Part shown: positions 15,214 to 22,777 of the stretch, in pieces
Layout of the letters: every line of letters begins with the position of its first letter
Numbering within the stretch: position 1 is the stretch's first letter
Assembly (NCBI RefSeq): GCF_000403135.1
Contig: NZ_AQPN01000106.1
Span: 1 to 56,526, forward strand
Direction of reading: 5' to 3'
DNA from: Arcticibacter svalbardensis MN12-7
GTDB taxonomy: Bacteria > Bacteroidota > Bacteroidia > Sphingobacteriales > Sphingobacteriaceae
DNA: 56,526 bases
Made by a program: the position numbers and the translations under genes
Notes under the pieces: model-generated
Told to the model about the DNA's origin: nothing
The model's input: only the letters and a program-made list of their open reading frames with translations
Database searches by the model: none

Positions 15214-16599
15214 CTAATCGGAGCGTTTCAATCCATATTTCTCTATTTTACTATATAGATGACTTCTTTGAATATCAATATCGTCAGCTGTTTTTGACAC
15301 ATTCCAATTATTCTTTTGAAGCTTATATTTAATGTATTCTTTTTCTGATTGATCTTTATATTCTTGAAAATTGGAAAACTGATCAAAATTAACCTGAGGA
15401 CTTTGTACAGAAACAGGAACTGCAACTACATCCTGAGGACCGGATGGATTAGCGAAAGTGCGCACATCATTTTCAGTGATTACCTTTTCACTCAGAATAA
15501 TTAAGCGTTCAATCATATTCCTAAGCTCTCTAATATTACCGCTCCAGGGTAGATCCATTAATGCGTTCATTGCTCCGTCGCTAATCTTTTTAACAGGCAT
15601 TCCATAATCAGAACAGATTTCATTACAAAAGCTATGCGCTAAGATTGGGATATCATCTTTTCTATCACTCAAAGGGGGAACATGAATCAGGATCACGCTA
15701 AGCCGATGATAAAGGTCCATACGGAAATTGTTGGCATCAATCTCTTTTTGAAGGTCTTTGTTTGTAGCAGCAATAACACGTACGTTTACTTCTATTTCTT
15801 TTTCGCCGCCAACACGTGTAATCTTATTCTCCTGTAAAGCCCGAAGAACTTTTGCCTGAGCTGAATGGCTCATATCTCCAATTTCATCAAGAAAAAGTGT
15901 ACCACCATTGGCCTGCTCAAATTTTCCTATCCTTTGTTTTACGGCAGAAGTAAAAGAGCCTTTCTCATGCCCGAATAGTTCACTTTCAATCAATTCTGAA
16001 GGGATTGCAGCACAGTTGACTTCGATCATAGGTCCATTTAAACGTGAAGACTTTTCATGGAGCCATCGGGCTACGAGTTCTTTTCCACTACCATTAGCAC
16101 CGGTAATTAACACGCGGGCATCAGTAGGAGCAACTCGCTCAATCGTATCTTTAATTTTTGATATGGCTGCTGAATCACCTAATATTTCGCGCACCTTACT
16201 TACCCTACGCTTCAGAACTTTAGTTTCGGTAACTAGGTTTCCTCTTTCTAAAGCATTTCTAACTGTAATAAGTAAACGGTTTAAGTCGGGGGGTTTAGAA
16301 ATAAAATCATAGGCTCCCTTTTTACTGGCTTCAACAGCTGTTTCTATAGTACCGTGGCCGGATATCATGATAAAAGGCAGGTCAGGTCTTATGGAAAGCC
16401 CCTCAGATAGTACTTCCATACCATCCATTTTATTCATCTTTATATCACAAAGAACCAAGTCAAACTCTTCCTTTTTAATTAAAGAAAGACCATCAATTCC
16501 ATTGTCTATATCCTCAACTTCATAATTTTCATATTCAAGTATTTCCCGTAATGTGTTACGAATAGCACGTTCATCGTCAATTATTAAAATCTTTGCCAT
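15214..16599 (-). CDS. NtrC-like sigma-54-type response regulator, orphan
   Basis: A 461-aa three-domain regulator. The receiver domain (about 1-115) has the acidic pair in IIDDERAIR, the phospho-acceptor Asp in LVLCDIKMNKMDG and the Lys in FISKPPD. The AAA+ domain (about 135-365) has Walker A GANGSGKE, Walker B GTLFLDEIGDM and the arginine-bearing sensor region. The Fis-type HTH is at about 420-455 (NNWNVSKTADDIDIQRSHLYSKIE, in part). The sigma-54 contact loop reads GSFTSA instead of the usual GAFTGA. No histidine kinase gene is adjacent, so its partner is elsewhere. A near-match -7 sequence (TATTTTTA) precedes the gene. Confidence 0.9.
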   Translation of the reverse strand: MAKILIIDDERAIRNTLREILEYENYEVEDIDNGIDGLSLIKKEEFDLVLCDIKMNKMDGMEVLSEGLSIRPDLPFIMISGHGTIETAVEASKKGAYDFISKPPDLNRLLITVRNALERGNLVTETKVLKRRVSKVREILGDSAAISKIKDTIERVAPTDARVLITGANGSGKELVARWLHEKSSRLNGPMIEVNCAAIPSELIESELFGHEKGSFTSAVKQRIGKFEQANGGTLFLDEIGDMSHSAQAKVLRALQENKITRVGGEKEIEVNVRVIAATNKDLQKEIDANNFRMDLYHRLSVILIHVPPLSDRKDDIPILAHSFCNEICSDYGMPVKKISDGAMNALMDLPWSGNIRELRNMIERLIILSEKVITENDVRTFANPSGPQDVVAVPVSVQSPQVNFDQFSNFQEYKDQSEKEYIKYKLQKNNWNVSKTADDIDIQRSHLYSKIEKYGLKRSD

Positions 16600-16687
16600 A
16601 GTGTTCTTCTTTCGAACGTAGTAAAAATAAATTAGTTTGCTAATGTATACAAATATATACAGTTTAGATATGGATTTTTGCTATTAA

Positions 16688-16720
16688 TTAAGAAGCTGTC
16701 CATGTGAGACAGCTTCTTAA
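16688..16720 (-). terminator. Terminator hairpin after the RNase P RNA gene
   Basis: Perfect 13-bp stem TTAAGAAGCTGTC / GACAGCTTCTTAA with a 7-nt loop, immediately past the 3' end of rnpB on the minus strand. It lacks a long T-tract, but the arm end and following AATTAAT are A/T only. Position and stem length argue for RNA 3'-end formation. Confidence 0.75.
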
Positions 16721-16723
16721 AAT

Positions 16724-17101
16724 TTAAGGTCTGTAAGCCGGGTTCTGTTCCTCAAGTAAATGAGGCTTCTATCATTTATCTAGCCTTGCCATCGCTGACA
16801 AGTTCAAACGACCTACCCACTGATGTATTCGCAAGAAGCAAATAAAGGACGAGCAGCCCTTAAACATCAGCATATTTGGTCTTTCAACTCCTGGGGTTTA
16901 CCGCAATGCTTGTTACCAAACAAGGCCGTGAGCTCTTACCTCGCGTTTTCACCTTTTCCAACGATGCATAACACCTTTGGTAGTTTATTTTCTGTGGCAC
17001 TTTCCGTTCATATTACTATGCCCTTCCCGTTAGGAAGCAGGATGCTCTGTGTTGCCCGGACTTTCCTCCTGATAATGTATCCGGCGATAGAACGACCTTA
17101 A
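16724..17101 (-). ncRNA. rnpB: RNase P RNA, bacterial type A
   Basis: Catalytic RNA of ribonuclease P, which matures tRNA 5' ends. On the minus strand the conserved blocks occur in order: GAGGAAAGTCCGGGC near the 5' end, AGTGCCACAGAAAA, GGTGAAAACGCGAGGTAAG, and ACAGAACCCGGCTTACAGACC split here as CCCGGCTTACAG at the 3' end. The terminal helix P1 pairs TTAAGGTC (17101-17094) with GACCTTAA (16731-16724), which sets the ends and a length of about 378 nt. An exact -7 element lies 4 nt upstream of the 5' end. The open frame on the opposite strand at 16823-17101 is a shadow. Confidence 0.97.
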
Positions 17102-17105
17102 GACA

Positions 17106-17113
17106 CAAAGTTA
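17106..17113 (-). promoter_or_regulatory. -7 element TAACTTTG of rnpB
   Basis: Exact TAnnTTTG match; the first base of helix P1 (17101) is 5 nt after its G. This is the best internal calibration of the distance between promoter element and transcription start in this window. Confidence 0.8.
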
Positions 17114-17126
17114 GTTTATTTATTAC

Positions 17127-17567
17127 TCATTTATACACTTCTTCACACTTCTTAAGATCAACTGATGCCTGATTTACCTCATATAAGCCTTGCTGATTTC
17201 CAAAGCTATTACTAATGTAGGTCACAAGAGCAGCAATATCAATATCGGCAAGCTGTGAATTTGGAGGCATTTGCTCCGCATAAGTAACTCCATGCACTTT
17301 AATTATATCGTTTATTCCGAATTTAATTGTGCAGGCAATACTGTTTATATTTTTCTGAATGTACAGGGTATCAGTTAGTGGCGGAATTAGCTGACCAAGC
17401 CCTTCACCATTTTTTCCATGACAATTCTGACAACTTATATCATACAGTTTTTTACCGTTTGTATAATATCGGGCATAGTTTAATTCACGTTCAGACTGGC
17501 AGGAGTATACCAAAGAACAAACCGCAGTAAACATGAATATTATAAATAAACCTCTATTTTTATTCAT
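17127..17567 (-). CDS. Monoheme cytochrome c lipoprotein
   Basis: A 146-aa exported electron-transfer protein. After a hydrophobic signal (GLFIIFMFTAVCSLVYSC) a lipobox-type cysteine precedes a class I cytochrome c domain with the heme motif CQNCH and the distal methionine in EQMPPNS. The longest ORF begins at 17597, but the ATG at 17567 gives a proper signal peptide and overlaps the SCO gene stop by 8 bp, indicating translational coupling. A cytochrome c paired with an SCO protein points to the respiratory chain, for example cytochrome oxidase assembly, although no oxidase genes are nearby. Confidence 0.87.
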   Translation of the reverse strand: MNKNRGLFIIFMFTAVCSLVYSCQSERELNYARYYTNGKKLYDISCQNCHGKNGEGLGQLIPPLTDTLYIQKNINSIACTIKFGINDIIKVHGVTYAEQMPPNSQLADIDIAALVTYISNSFGNQQGLYEVNQASVDLKKCEEVYK

Positions 17568-18216
17568 CTTTTTCTTTAAGAAGTATATCCATATCATCCA
17601 TTAAAGTCGAAACCTGATCTTCTTGTGTGCCATCATAGGCCCCGCGTAACCTTCCTTTGCCATCTACTAATATGAACCAACCTTGATGAACGAAACCTCC
17701 AGGCGCATTTTTGTCTTCGTTTACAGCAACCAGATAGCTCTTTTCTGCCAAAGTATAAACTGAATCCCTGCTTCCCCTTAAAAATTCCCATTGAGTACCC
17801 TCAACACCTAGTTTAGTGGCATATGCCTTTAATTTTTCCGGAGTATCTGTTTTATAGTCGATCGTGTGAGAGGCAATTTTAACCTGATCGTTCCCTTTAT
17901 ATTTATCATAAAGCTTCAGCATATTTCGATGCATCACCGGACAAATAGAAGGGCAGGAGGTAAAGAAAAAATCAGCTACATATATTTTCCCTTTGAAGTC
18001 CTTCCCTGTTACCACCTTTCCATCCTGATTGATAAATCGAAAAGATGGAATCGTTTGGTAAACAGTATCCGTATACGATTTGCCATCAACAATTTTCGTA
18101 ACTGCTTCCCGGTTTCCTAAAATTGGCAACCTGGTTGAATCTGAATTACACGATGTAAAAAAACTAAAGAAAATAAAGCACAGAAATGTAAAAGCAATGG
18201 AGGTACGATTATTCAT
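17560..18216 (-). CDS. SCO1/SenC-family copper chaperone lipoprotein
   Basis: A 218-aa thioredoxin-fold protein anchored to a membrane and involved in building the CuA centre of cytochrome oxidase. A signal peptide ends at the lipobox FFTSC (about residue 22). The copper ligands are visible: the CxxxC in FFTSCPSICPVMH and the distal His in GGFVHQGWFILVDGKG. It overlaps the cytochrome c gene by 8 bp. A -7 element TAAATTTG lies 5 nt before the ATG, and the 80-bp gap to the divergent folB gene holds a promoter for each direction. Confidence 0.9.
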   Translation of the reverse strand: MNNRTSIAFTFLCFIFFSFFTSCNSDSTRLPILGNREAVTKIVDGKSYTDTVYQTIPSFRFINQDGKVVTGKDFKGKIYVADFFFTSCPSICPVMHRNMLKLYDKYKGNDQVKIASHTIDYKTDTPEKLKAYATKLGVEGTQWEFLRGSRDSVYTLAEKSYLVAVNEDKNAPGGFVHQGWFILVDGKGRLRGAYDGTQEDQVSTLMDDMDILLKEKDE

Positions 18217-18221
18217 ATGAG

Positions 18222-18229
18222 CAAATTTA
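18222..18229 (-). promoter_or_regulatory. -7 element TAAATTTG of the SCO/cytochrome c operon
   Basis: Exact TAnnTTTG on the minus strand, 5 nt before the ATG at 18216. Confidence 0.65.
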
Positions 18230-18284
18230 ATGTATTTAACAACAATGCAGAATGATTGGTTTAGTTTATCTTTTCGATAAGTTC

Positions 18285-18292
18285 TACATTTG
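18285..18292 (+). promoter_or_regulatory. -7 element TACATTTG of folB
   Basis: Exact TAnnTTTG followed by CATT and the folB ATG at 18297. The upstream in-frame ATG at 18252 lies before this element and so would not be transcribed from it. Confidence 0.7.
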
Positions 18293-18296
18293 CATT

Positions 18297-18662
18297 ATGT
18301 CAGCAACAATCAAAACAATCAGTCTGGAAGGGATTCGTTTCTTTTCTTTTCATGGATTCTTTCCAGAAGAGCAAATTTTAGGAACACCTTTTCTAGTTGA
18401 TGTTTTAACAGAAATGAACAGTAAAGATGATGATTCAGATGATCTAAACCTAACGGTCAACTATGGGCGGCTTTTTGAGATCACTGAGGAAGAAATGAAA
18501 ATACCCAGAAAACTATTAGAAAAAGTTGCATCATCCATCCTAAATCGCATCAAACATGAATTTCCGGAGTTAACTAAGATTAGCGTAATTATTAAAAAAC
18601 TAACTTTACCTGTTAGAGGAGAAATGCAAAATGCCAAGGTCATGTTAACTTATACCAGGTAA
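18297..18662 (+). CDS. folB: Dihydroneopterin aldolase
   Basis: A 121-aa cytoplasmic enzyme of folate synthesis that cleaves dihydroneopterin. The family pattern is visible from the start: ISLEGIRFFSFHGFFPEEQ (residues about 7-25, including the conserved Gly-x-x-x-x-x-x-HG-x-x-x-E arrangement), LNLTVNYGRLFEI with the catalytic Tyr, and KKLTLPVRGEMQNAKVML with the conserved Lys-Pro region. The start at 18297 is chosen because the -7 promoter element lies between it and the upstream ATG at 18252. The gene is divergent from the SCO gene and stands alone. Confidence 0.92.
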   Translation: MSATIKTISLEGIRFFSFHGFFPEEQILGTPFLVDVLTEMNSKDDDSDDLNLTVNYGRLFEITEEEMKIPRKLLEKVASSILNRIKHEFPELTKISVIIKKLTLPVRGEMQNAKVMLTYTR

Positions 18663-19333
18663 TTTAGTCATCGGGCCAAAGTGCACGATTGTTCCTATAG
18701 CTAAATTCAGAAAACAGAGGAAAAAAAGCTATTAATAGACTTAAACATATCTAACTAGATACTCCTAAAGTTATAATAATATTTCCCCTATTCCAGATAC
18801 TGATTAAATAAAAATTTAAATTTTCAATTGTATAAATCACCTAATTCTCGTCAACTTGGCTCCTTATATGAACAAAAAATTATTAAACCTTATAAATATA
18901 TAATAAGCTAATTCTCTTCAACTTGGCTCCTCATATGAATAAAAAGTTATTAAATTCTATAAATGTTCAATCAGATAGTTTTTGTCAACATGGTTCCTGA
19001 TCTGGATAAAAAACTGTTAAACTTTATAAGTCTTCAATCAGATAGTTCTCTTCAACTTAGTTCCTGATCTGAATGAAAAACTGTTAACCTTTATAAGTCT
19101 TTAATCAGCTAGTTCCCATCAACCAGGTTCCTGATATGAATGAAAAATCAGTCAAATTTATAAGTCTTTAATCAGCTAGTTCTCGTCAACTTGCTGATTA
19201 ACATAAATTAAAACATCTTACTCCCATAGTCAGCTAGTTTCCCCAATGAAATAGTTTAATAAATATACTTCAATTTTTGACTACAGCAGTCGGCAATCCT
19301 CATTTCTCTGCCAATCTTACCTCTTCGTAAACC
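18663..19333. other. Gene-free region carrying the 67-bp repeat array
   Basis: 670 bp between folB and the thioesterase gene, strongly A/T-rich, with no ORF of note on either strand. The first 170 bp hold only degenerate repeat-like sequence, including the palindrome AAAATTTAAATTTT near 18811-18824. From 18831 the tandem array begins. Confidence 0.7.
18831..19215. repeat. Imperfect tandem repeat, 67-bp period, five full copies plus a partial
   Basis: Units begin at TATAA: 18831 (60 bp), 18891, 18958, 19025, 19092 (each 67 bp) and 19159 (partial, with a small internal deletion); more decayed sequence reaches about 19258. The common core is ATCAG-x-TAGTTCTC-x-TCAACTTGGTTCCTGAT in pieces, followed by TGAATAAAAA. 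Each unit carries ATCAG and CTGAT as flanking inverted repeats and AGTT...AAC as an inner pair. A period of 67 is not a multiple of three, so this is not a coding repeat, and conservation over the whole unit excludes a CRISPR. Confidence 0.85.
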
Positions 19334-19759
19334 TTAATAAACAAGAGCCTCAAAATCAATCATTTTCTGTCGTTCTATAGCAGGGATACGCTCAGGCTTG
19401 TTTGTATTATAATTAAAAAAAACACATACTGTCTTGCCCGTTGTACACACATCTTCTTCGCCTGCATGTAGAATGGTTAGAATATAGTCGACTTCAAAGC
19501 TGCAATTCCTCAGGTTTGATATCTTCACATAAGCAAATAACTCATCATTGAAACGAACCGGTTTTTTATAGTTAATCTCTGCATTCTGAATAATTATTCC
19601 TTTTGAAACACTTTTCCAATTGACTATTTGTCGCCAGTACCCCGAATGAGCCATTTCAAAATAAGTCAAAAAAACATCATTGTTCACAACGCCAAAGGCA
19701 TTTAAATCACCAAAGCGGATAGGAATATTGGTTTTATAATGATATGAATCTATGTTCAT
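19334..19759 (-). CDS. Acyl-CoA thioesterase, YbgC/4-hydroxybenzoyl-CoA type hotdog fold
   Basis: A 141-aa single hotdog-domain protein. The N-terminal active-site region reads IRFGDLNAFGVVNNDVFLTYFE, corresponding to the family pattern RFxDxDxxGHVNNxxYxxYFE; the usual His is Val here and the second Asp is Asn. The remaining parts (AEINYKKPVRFNDEL, FEVDYILTI) follow the fold. The substrate is unknown. The ORF extends to 19798, but ATG 19759 gives the normal family N-terminus. The gene stands alone between the repeat array and the divergent 436-aa gene. Confidence 0.82.
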   Translation of the reverse strand: MNIDSYHYKTNIPIRFGDLNAFGVVNNDVFLTYFEMAHSGYWRQIVNWKSVSKGIIIQNAEINYKKPVRFNDELFAYVKISNLRNCSFEVDYILTILHAGEEDVCTTGKTVCVFFNYNTNKPERIPAIERQKMIDFEALVY

Positions 19760-19896
19760 AAAATTGAGATGAAGGGGGTTACACTTATATTTAATCAAAT
19801 ACGAATCATTTAATTGTGTAAATCATAAACGATAGATCATACCCCTTTGTTTCATTAGATTCATTTTCTTTTAAAAAATTAAAAACACTTCTCTTT

Positions 19897-19928
19897 TTTG
19901 CTTCTGATAAATCAAAAAGGTAATTTTG
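19897..19928 (+). promoter_or_regulatory. Promoter of the 436-aa gene: -33 TTTG, N20, -7 TAATTTTG
   Basis: TTTG at 19897-19900 and TAATTTTG at 19921-19928, spaced by 20 bp, match the full Bacteroidota housekeeping promoter. The ATG follows 3 nt later at 19932. A TTG start at 19926 would lie inside the -7 element and is rejected. Confidence 0.8.
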
Positions 19929-19931
19929 GGA

Positions 19932-21242
19932 ATGCTGAATGATATTCCAGAAACAAAAAGAAAGGCACTTAAGATTAATTTAGACCCAACAATCTATGGC
20001 ACATTTGCTGAGATTGGTGCCGGACAAGAAGTTGCAAGAAACTTTTTTACAGCAGGTGCAGCCTCCGGAACCATTGCAAAAACAATGTCTGCTTATGATA
20101 TGGTTTTTAGTAATGAGATCTATGGTGCAGAATTATCAGGACGGTATGTAAGCAAATCGCGCCTGAACAGAATGTTAAGTCATGAGTTCGATCTGCTTGC
20201 TGAAAGATTGGACGGTAAATTATATGATAGAAGACGTTTTTTTTCATTTGCTAATACCGTTACCACTTTAAATTATAATAAAACAAACGACCCTCATGGT
20301 TGGGTAGGCATCCGGTTTCAATCAGAGCCTCATGGAGAAGCCAATGATATCATCATACATATCCGATTGCTGGACAGTGATTCAAGTTTACAGCAAAATG
20401 TACTTGGCGTTCTTGGTGTGAACTTGGTTTATGCTGCCTTTTTTTTAACAGATGATGTTCAACTCATGATTGAATCATTAGTGCACAACCTGTCAGTGGG
20501 ATCAGTAGAAATTGATCTTATCAATTTAAAAGGACCTGTATTTAAAAATGTAAACGACTGTTTAGTCAACTTATACCTAATTGCCAAAGGTTTCTCAAGT
20601 GCTGCTATCTTTAATGAAATAGCAGAAATTCAGCAATCAAAAGATCTTTTGTACAAAAAGAATATTATGATTCTACGTACTAAGTTCCGACAAAAATCTA
20701 TCCCTAACTTTGATCTTTTTAACCGTGCTGTAGAGCAATTCAAACGGACAGAAGGAATTGACGACTCCAACCTGATCGTATTAATTGAAGTGCTGATGTC
20801 TAACAGGTTCGATCAACAAACAGAAATAAGCAGATCAGATTTAGAGGAATTCGCAAAAAGAGCACAAGAACTGAGCGCAACGGGGAACCATGTCATCGTT
20901 TCTAACTTTTCCCGAAATCATAAACTAGCCCAATACCTTGCTAAATGCAGTCCTAGCAGTGTTGGAATCTCCACTAATATTGCCAATTTAAAAAAGATCT
21001 TTGATTCCAATCAATATGAAAAGAATTACACAGATGAACTTTTAAGTTACATAAGCGATCTGTTTAGTAAAAATGTGAAGCTTTACGCTTATCCCTACTT
21101 AAATAAAGACAATAAGGAAATCATTACAACCGCTAATATGCCGGTATCCCCACAGGCAAAACCCTTGTATGACTTTCTTATTCTGAATAATTACATCACT
21201 GATATTGAAAGCTACGATACCAAGGACGTGAAGACCATTTAA
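19932..21242 (+). CDS. Conserved protein of unknown function, 436 aa
   Basis: A soluble protein with no signal peptide or membrane helix. The N-terminal part has a strongly patterned glycine-rich segment, YGTFAEIGAGQEVARNFF followed by AGAASGTIAKTMSAYDM, which I recall as the hallmark of a widespread uncharacterised bacterial family; similar proteins are sometimes labelled with unrelated enzyme names by automatic annotation. No Walker motif or catalytic triad can be pointed to. It has a complete promoter 3 nt before the ATG, so it is likely a constitutively expressed, nearly leaderless gene. It converges on xerD with a 2-bp gap. Confidence 0.7.
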   Translation: MLNDIPETKRKALKINLDPTIYGTFAEIGAGQEVARNFFTAGAASGTIAKTMSAYDMVFSNEIYGAELSGRYVSKSRLNRMLSHEFDLLAERLDGKLYDRRRFFSFANTVTTLNYNKTNDPHGWVGIRFQSEPHGEANDIIIHIRLLDSDSSLQQNVLGVLGVNLVYAAFFLTDDVQLMIESLVHNLSVGSVEIDLINLKGPVFKNVNDCLVNLYLIAKGFSSAAIFNEIAEIQQSKDLLYKKNIMILRTKFRQKSIPNFDLFNRAVEQFKRTEGIDDSNLIVLIEVLMSNRFDQQTEISRSDLEEFAKRAQELSATGNHVIVSNFSRNHKLAQYLAKCSPSSVGISTNIANLKKIFDSNQYEKNYTDELLSYISDLFSKNVKLYAYPYLNKDNKEIITTANMPVSPQAKPLYDFLILNNYITDIESYDTKDVKTI

Positions 21243-21244
21243 AC

Positions 21245-22141
21245 TCAACTTCTTGGATGAAATTGCCTGATCGTATCTTGGAGATAGCTCTTTTCCAGGT
21301 GGGTGTAGATTTCTGTAGTGGTAATACTTTCATGCCCAAGCATATCCTGTACAGCTCTTAAATCTGCGCCACCTTCAACTAAATGCGATGCAAAGGAATG
21401 CCTGAAAGTATGCGGACTAATATTTTTATTTAAATTAATCTTCTTAGCCAAATCTTTAATCATAATGAAAATCATTACCCTACTCAGTGCTGCACCTCTT
21501 CTGTTTAAAAACACATAGTCCTCATAACCATACTTCAGTGTCTGGTGAACTCTATATTCATTGATATAGATTTGTAAGAACTTTATAGCTTCAGTGCCAA
21601 TAGGGATGACACGCTGTTTGTCACCCTTTCCTATAACTTTAATAAATTCAATCTCCAAAGACAAATCTGAAAGCTTCAAATTAACTAGTTCAGACACCCT
21701 TAAGCCACAACCATACAACACTTCAATAATCGCTTTATTACGCATCCCTTCCGGTTTAGAAAGATCGATAGCTGCTATTAGGTCTTGTATTTCAATAATA
21801 TTCAGGACATCAGGGAGCTTCCGTAATAACCGTGGACCTTCCATAAGTGCAGCAGGATCTGCAGTCAGGTTATTTTCAAATACCATGTATTGGTAAAATA
21901 TTTTTATAGCTGATAGAATTCGGGCTTGTGATGACGCAAGTATGTCCAATTCGCTAAGCAAGCCAAAGAAAGACCTCAGATCATTTGTAGTAATAGATTC
22001 CGGTGTCTGATTCTTTAATCCCTTACAATATTGAGCCAGCTTCTTAACATCACCTTCATATGCTTCCAATGTATTTGATGATAATCCCCTTTCCAGCATC
22101 AAGTAGGATAAAAATCCTTTAATCGACGTATTCCAATCCAT
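21245..22141 (-). CDS. xerD: Site-specific tyrosine recombinase XerD
   Basis: A 298-aa chromosome-dimer-resolving recombinase. The N-terminal SAM-like DNA-binding domain (about 1-90) contains FLSYLMLERGLSSNTLEAY. The catalytic domain (about 105-290) has the Arg in YGCGLRVSEL, the Lys in IGKGDKQR, HTFRHSFASHLVEGG with His and Arg, the second His in MLGHESITTTEIYTH and the nucleophilic Tyr there. Length and N-terminus fit XerD or XerC rather than a phage integrase. There are no att-like repeats or mobile genes around it, so I read it as the housekeeping enzyme. Confidence 0.9.
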   Translation of the reverse strand: MDWNTSIKGFLSYLMLERGLSSNTLEAYEGDVKKLAQYCKGLKNQTPESITTNDLRSFFGLLSELDILASSQARILSAIKIFYQYMVFENNLTADPAALMEGPRLLRKLPDVLNIIEIQDLIAAIDLSKPEGMRNKAIIEVLYGCGLRVSELVNLKLSDLSLEIEFIKVIGKGDKQRVIPIGTEAIKFLQIYINEYRVHQTLKYGYEDYVFLNRRGAALSRVMIFIMIKDLAKKINLNKNISPHTFRHSFASHLVEGGADLRAVQDMLGHESITTTEIYTHLEKSYLQDTIRQFHPRS

Positions 22142-22178
22142 ATGAACTTATTCTTACTCTATATTTCGATTAAACTAG

Positions 22179-22186
22179 TATGTTTG
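22179..22186 (+). promoter_or_regulatory. -7 element TATGTTTG of aroQ
   Basis: Exact TAnnTTTG. The longest-ORF start ATG at 22180 is part of this element, so it cannot be the translation start; ATG 22225 leaves a leader of about 34 nt. Confidence 0.65.
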
Positions 22187-22224
22187 AAAATAATATAAAT
22201 GTCAAAGGCGAAACAGCAATAGTA

Positions 22225-22641
22225 ATGAAACTATACATCATTAATGGTCCCAATTTAAATTTACTGGGAATCCGCGAAAAAACAATCTATGGAGAATCAG
22301 GCTTTGAGCCTTTTTTCAATGGCTTAAAGGAACTATACCCTTCTGTGCAGTTTGAGTACTTTCAAAGTAATTCAGAAGGTGCCCTAATCGATAAAATACA
22401 CGCTATAGGCTTTGAATATGATGGTATCATACTTAATGCAGGAGCTTATACTCACACTTCACTTGCTATTGCTGACGCAATTGCAGGCATTACTACCCCT
22501 GTAATAGAGGTACACATTTCCAATGTACATGCAAGAGAGCCTTACAGGCACCACTCTTACATGGCAAAAAACTGTAGAGGTGTCATATCAGGGTTTGGCT
22601 TAAACAGCTATCGCCTGGCTGTAGAAAGTTTTATTTATTAA
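22225..22641 (+). CDS. aroQ: Type II 3-dehydroquinate dehydratase
   Basis: A 138-aa enzyme of the shikimate pathway that converts 3-dehydroquinate to 3-dehydroshikimate. Nearly every family signature is visible: NGPNLNLLGIREKTIYG at the N-terminus with the catalytic Arg and Tyr, QSNSEGALIDKIH, NAGAYTHTSLAIADAI, EVHISNVHAREPYRHHSY with the catalytic His, and CRGVISGFGLNSYRLA. The start at 22225 is set by the family N-terminus and by the -7 element, which includes the upstream ATG. Standing alone, divergent from xerD and convergent with ribD. Confidence 0.95.
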   Translation: MKLYIINGPNLNLLGIREKTIYGESGFEPFFNGLKELYPSVQFEYFQSNSEGALIDKIHAIGFEYDGIILNAGAYTHTSLAIADAIAGITTPVIEVHISNVHAREPYRHHSYMAKNCRGVISGFGLNSYRLAVESFIY

Positions 22642-22642
22642 A

Positions 22643-22777
22643 CATACGACCAAACTGCCAGGCTAAATGTAAAATCAATTTAACAGGCATACACCCTGAC
22701 TGTCAAGCTCAATGTGAAAGCTTTTTATTAAGCATACAGAGCAAACTATCTGGCCCAATTTGAATGGTTTCTTCTAA
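22643..22777. repeat. Three diverged copies of a 45-bp repeat reaching into the ribD 3' end
   Basis: The word CATAC recurs at 22643, 22688 and 22733, exactly 45 bp apart, each followed by similar sequence (C-AAACTG-C-GGC...AATGTGAA). Copies 1 and 2 agree at about 31 of 45 positions; copy 3 needs a 1-bp gap. Copy 3 and part of copy 2 are ribD coding sequence; the rest is intergenic. Confidence 0.5.

Noticed and set aside
16823-17101. 92-aa ORF on the plus strand
   Set aside because: It lies wholly within the RNase P RNA gene on the other strand.
18831-19215. Possible CRISPR array
   Set aside because: The whole 67-bp unit is similar from copy to copy; there are no unique spacers and no cas genes.
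21245-22141. Tyrosine recombinase as an integrase of a mobile element
   Set aside because: Length and N-terminus fit XerC/XerD, and no other mobile genes, tRNA target or att repeats are nearby.
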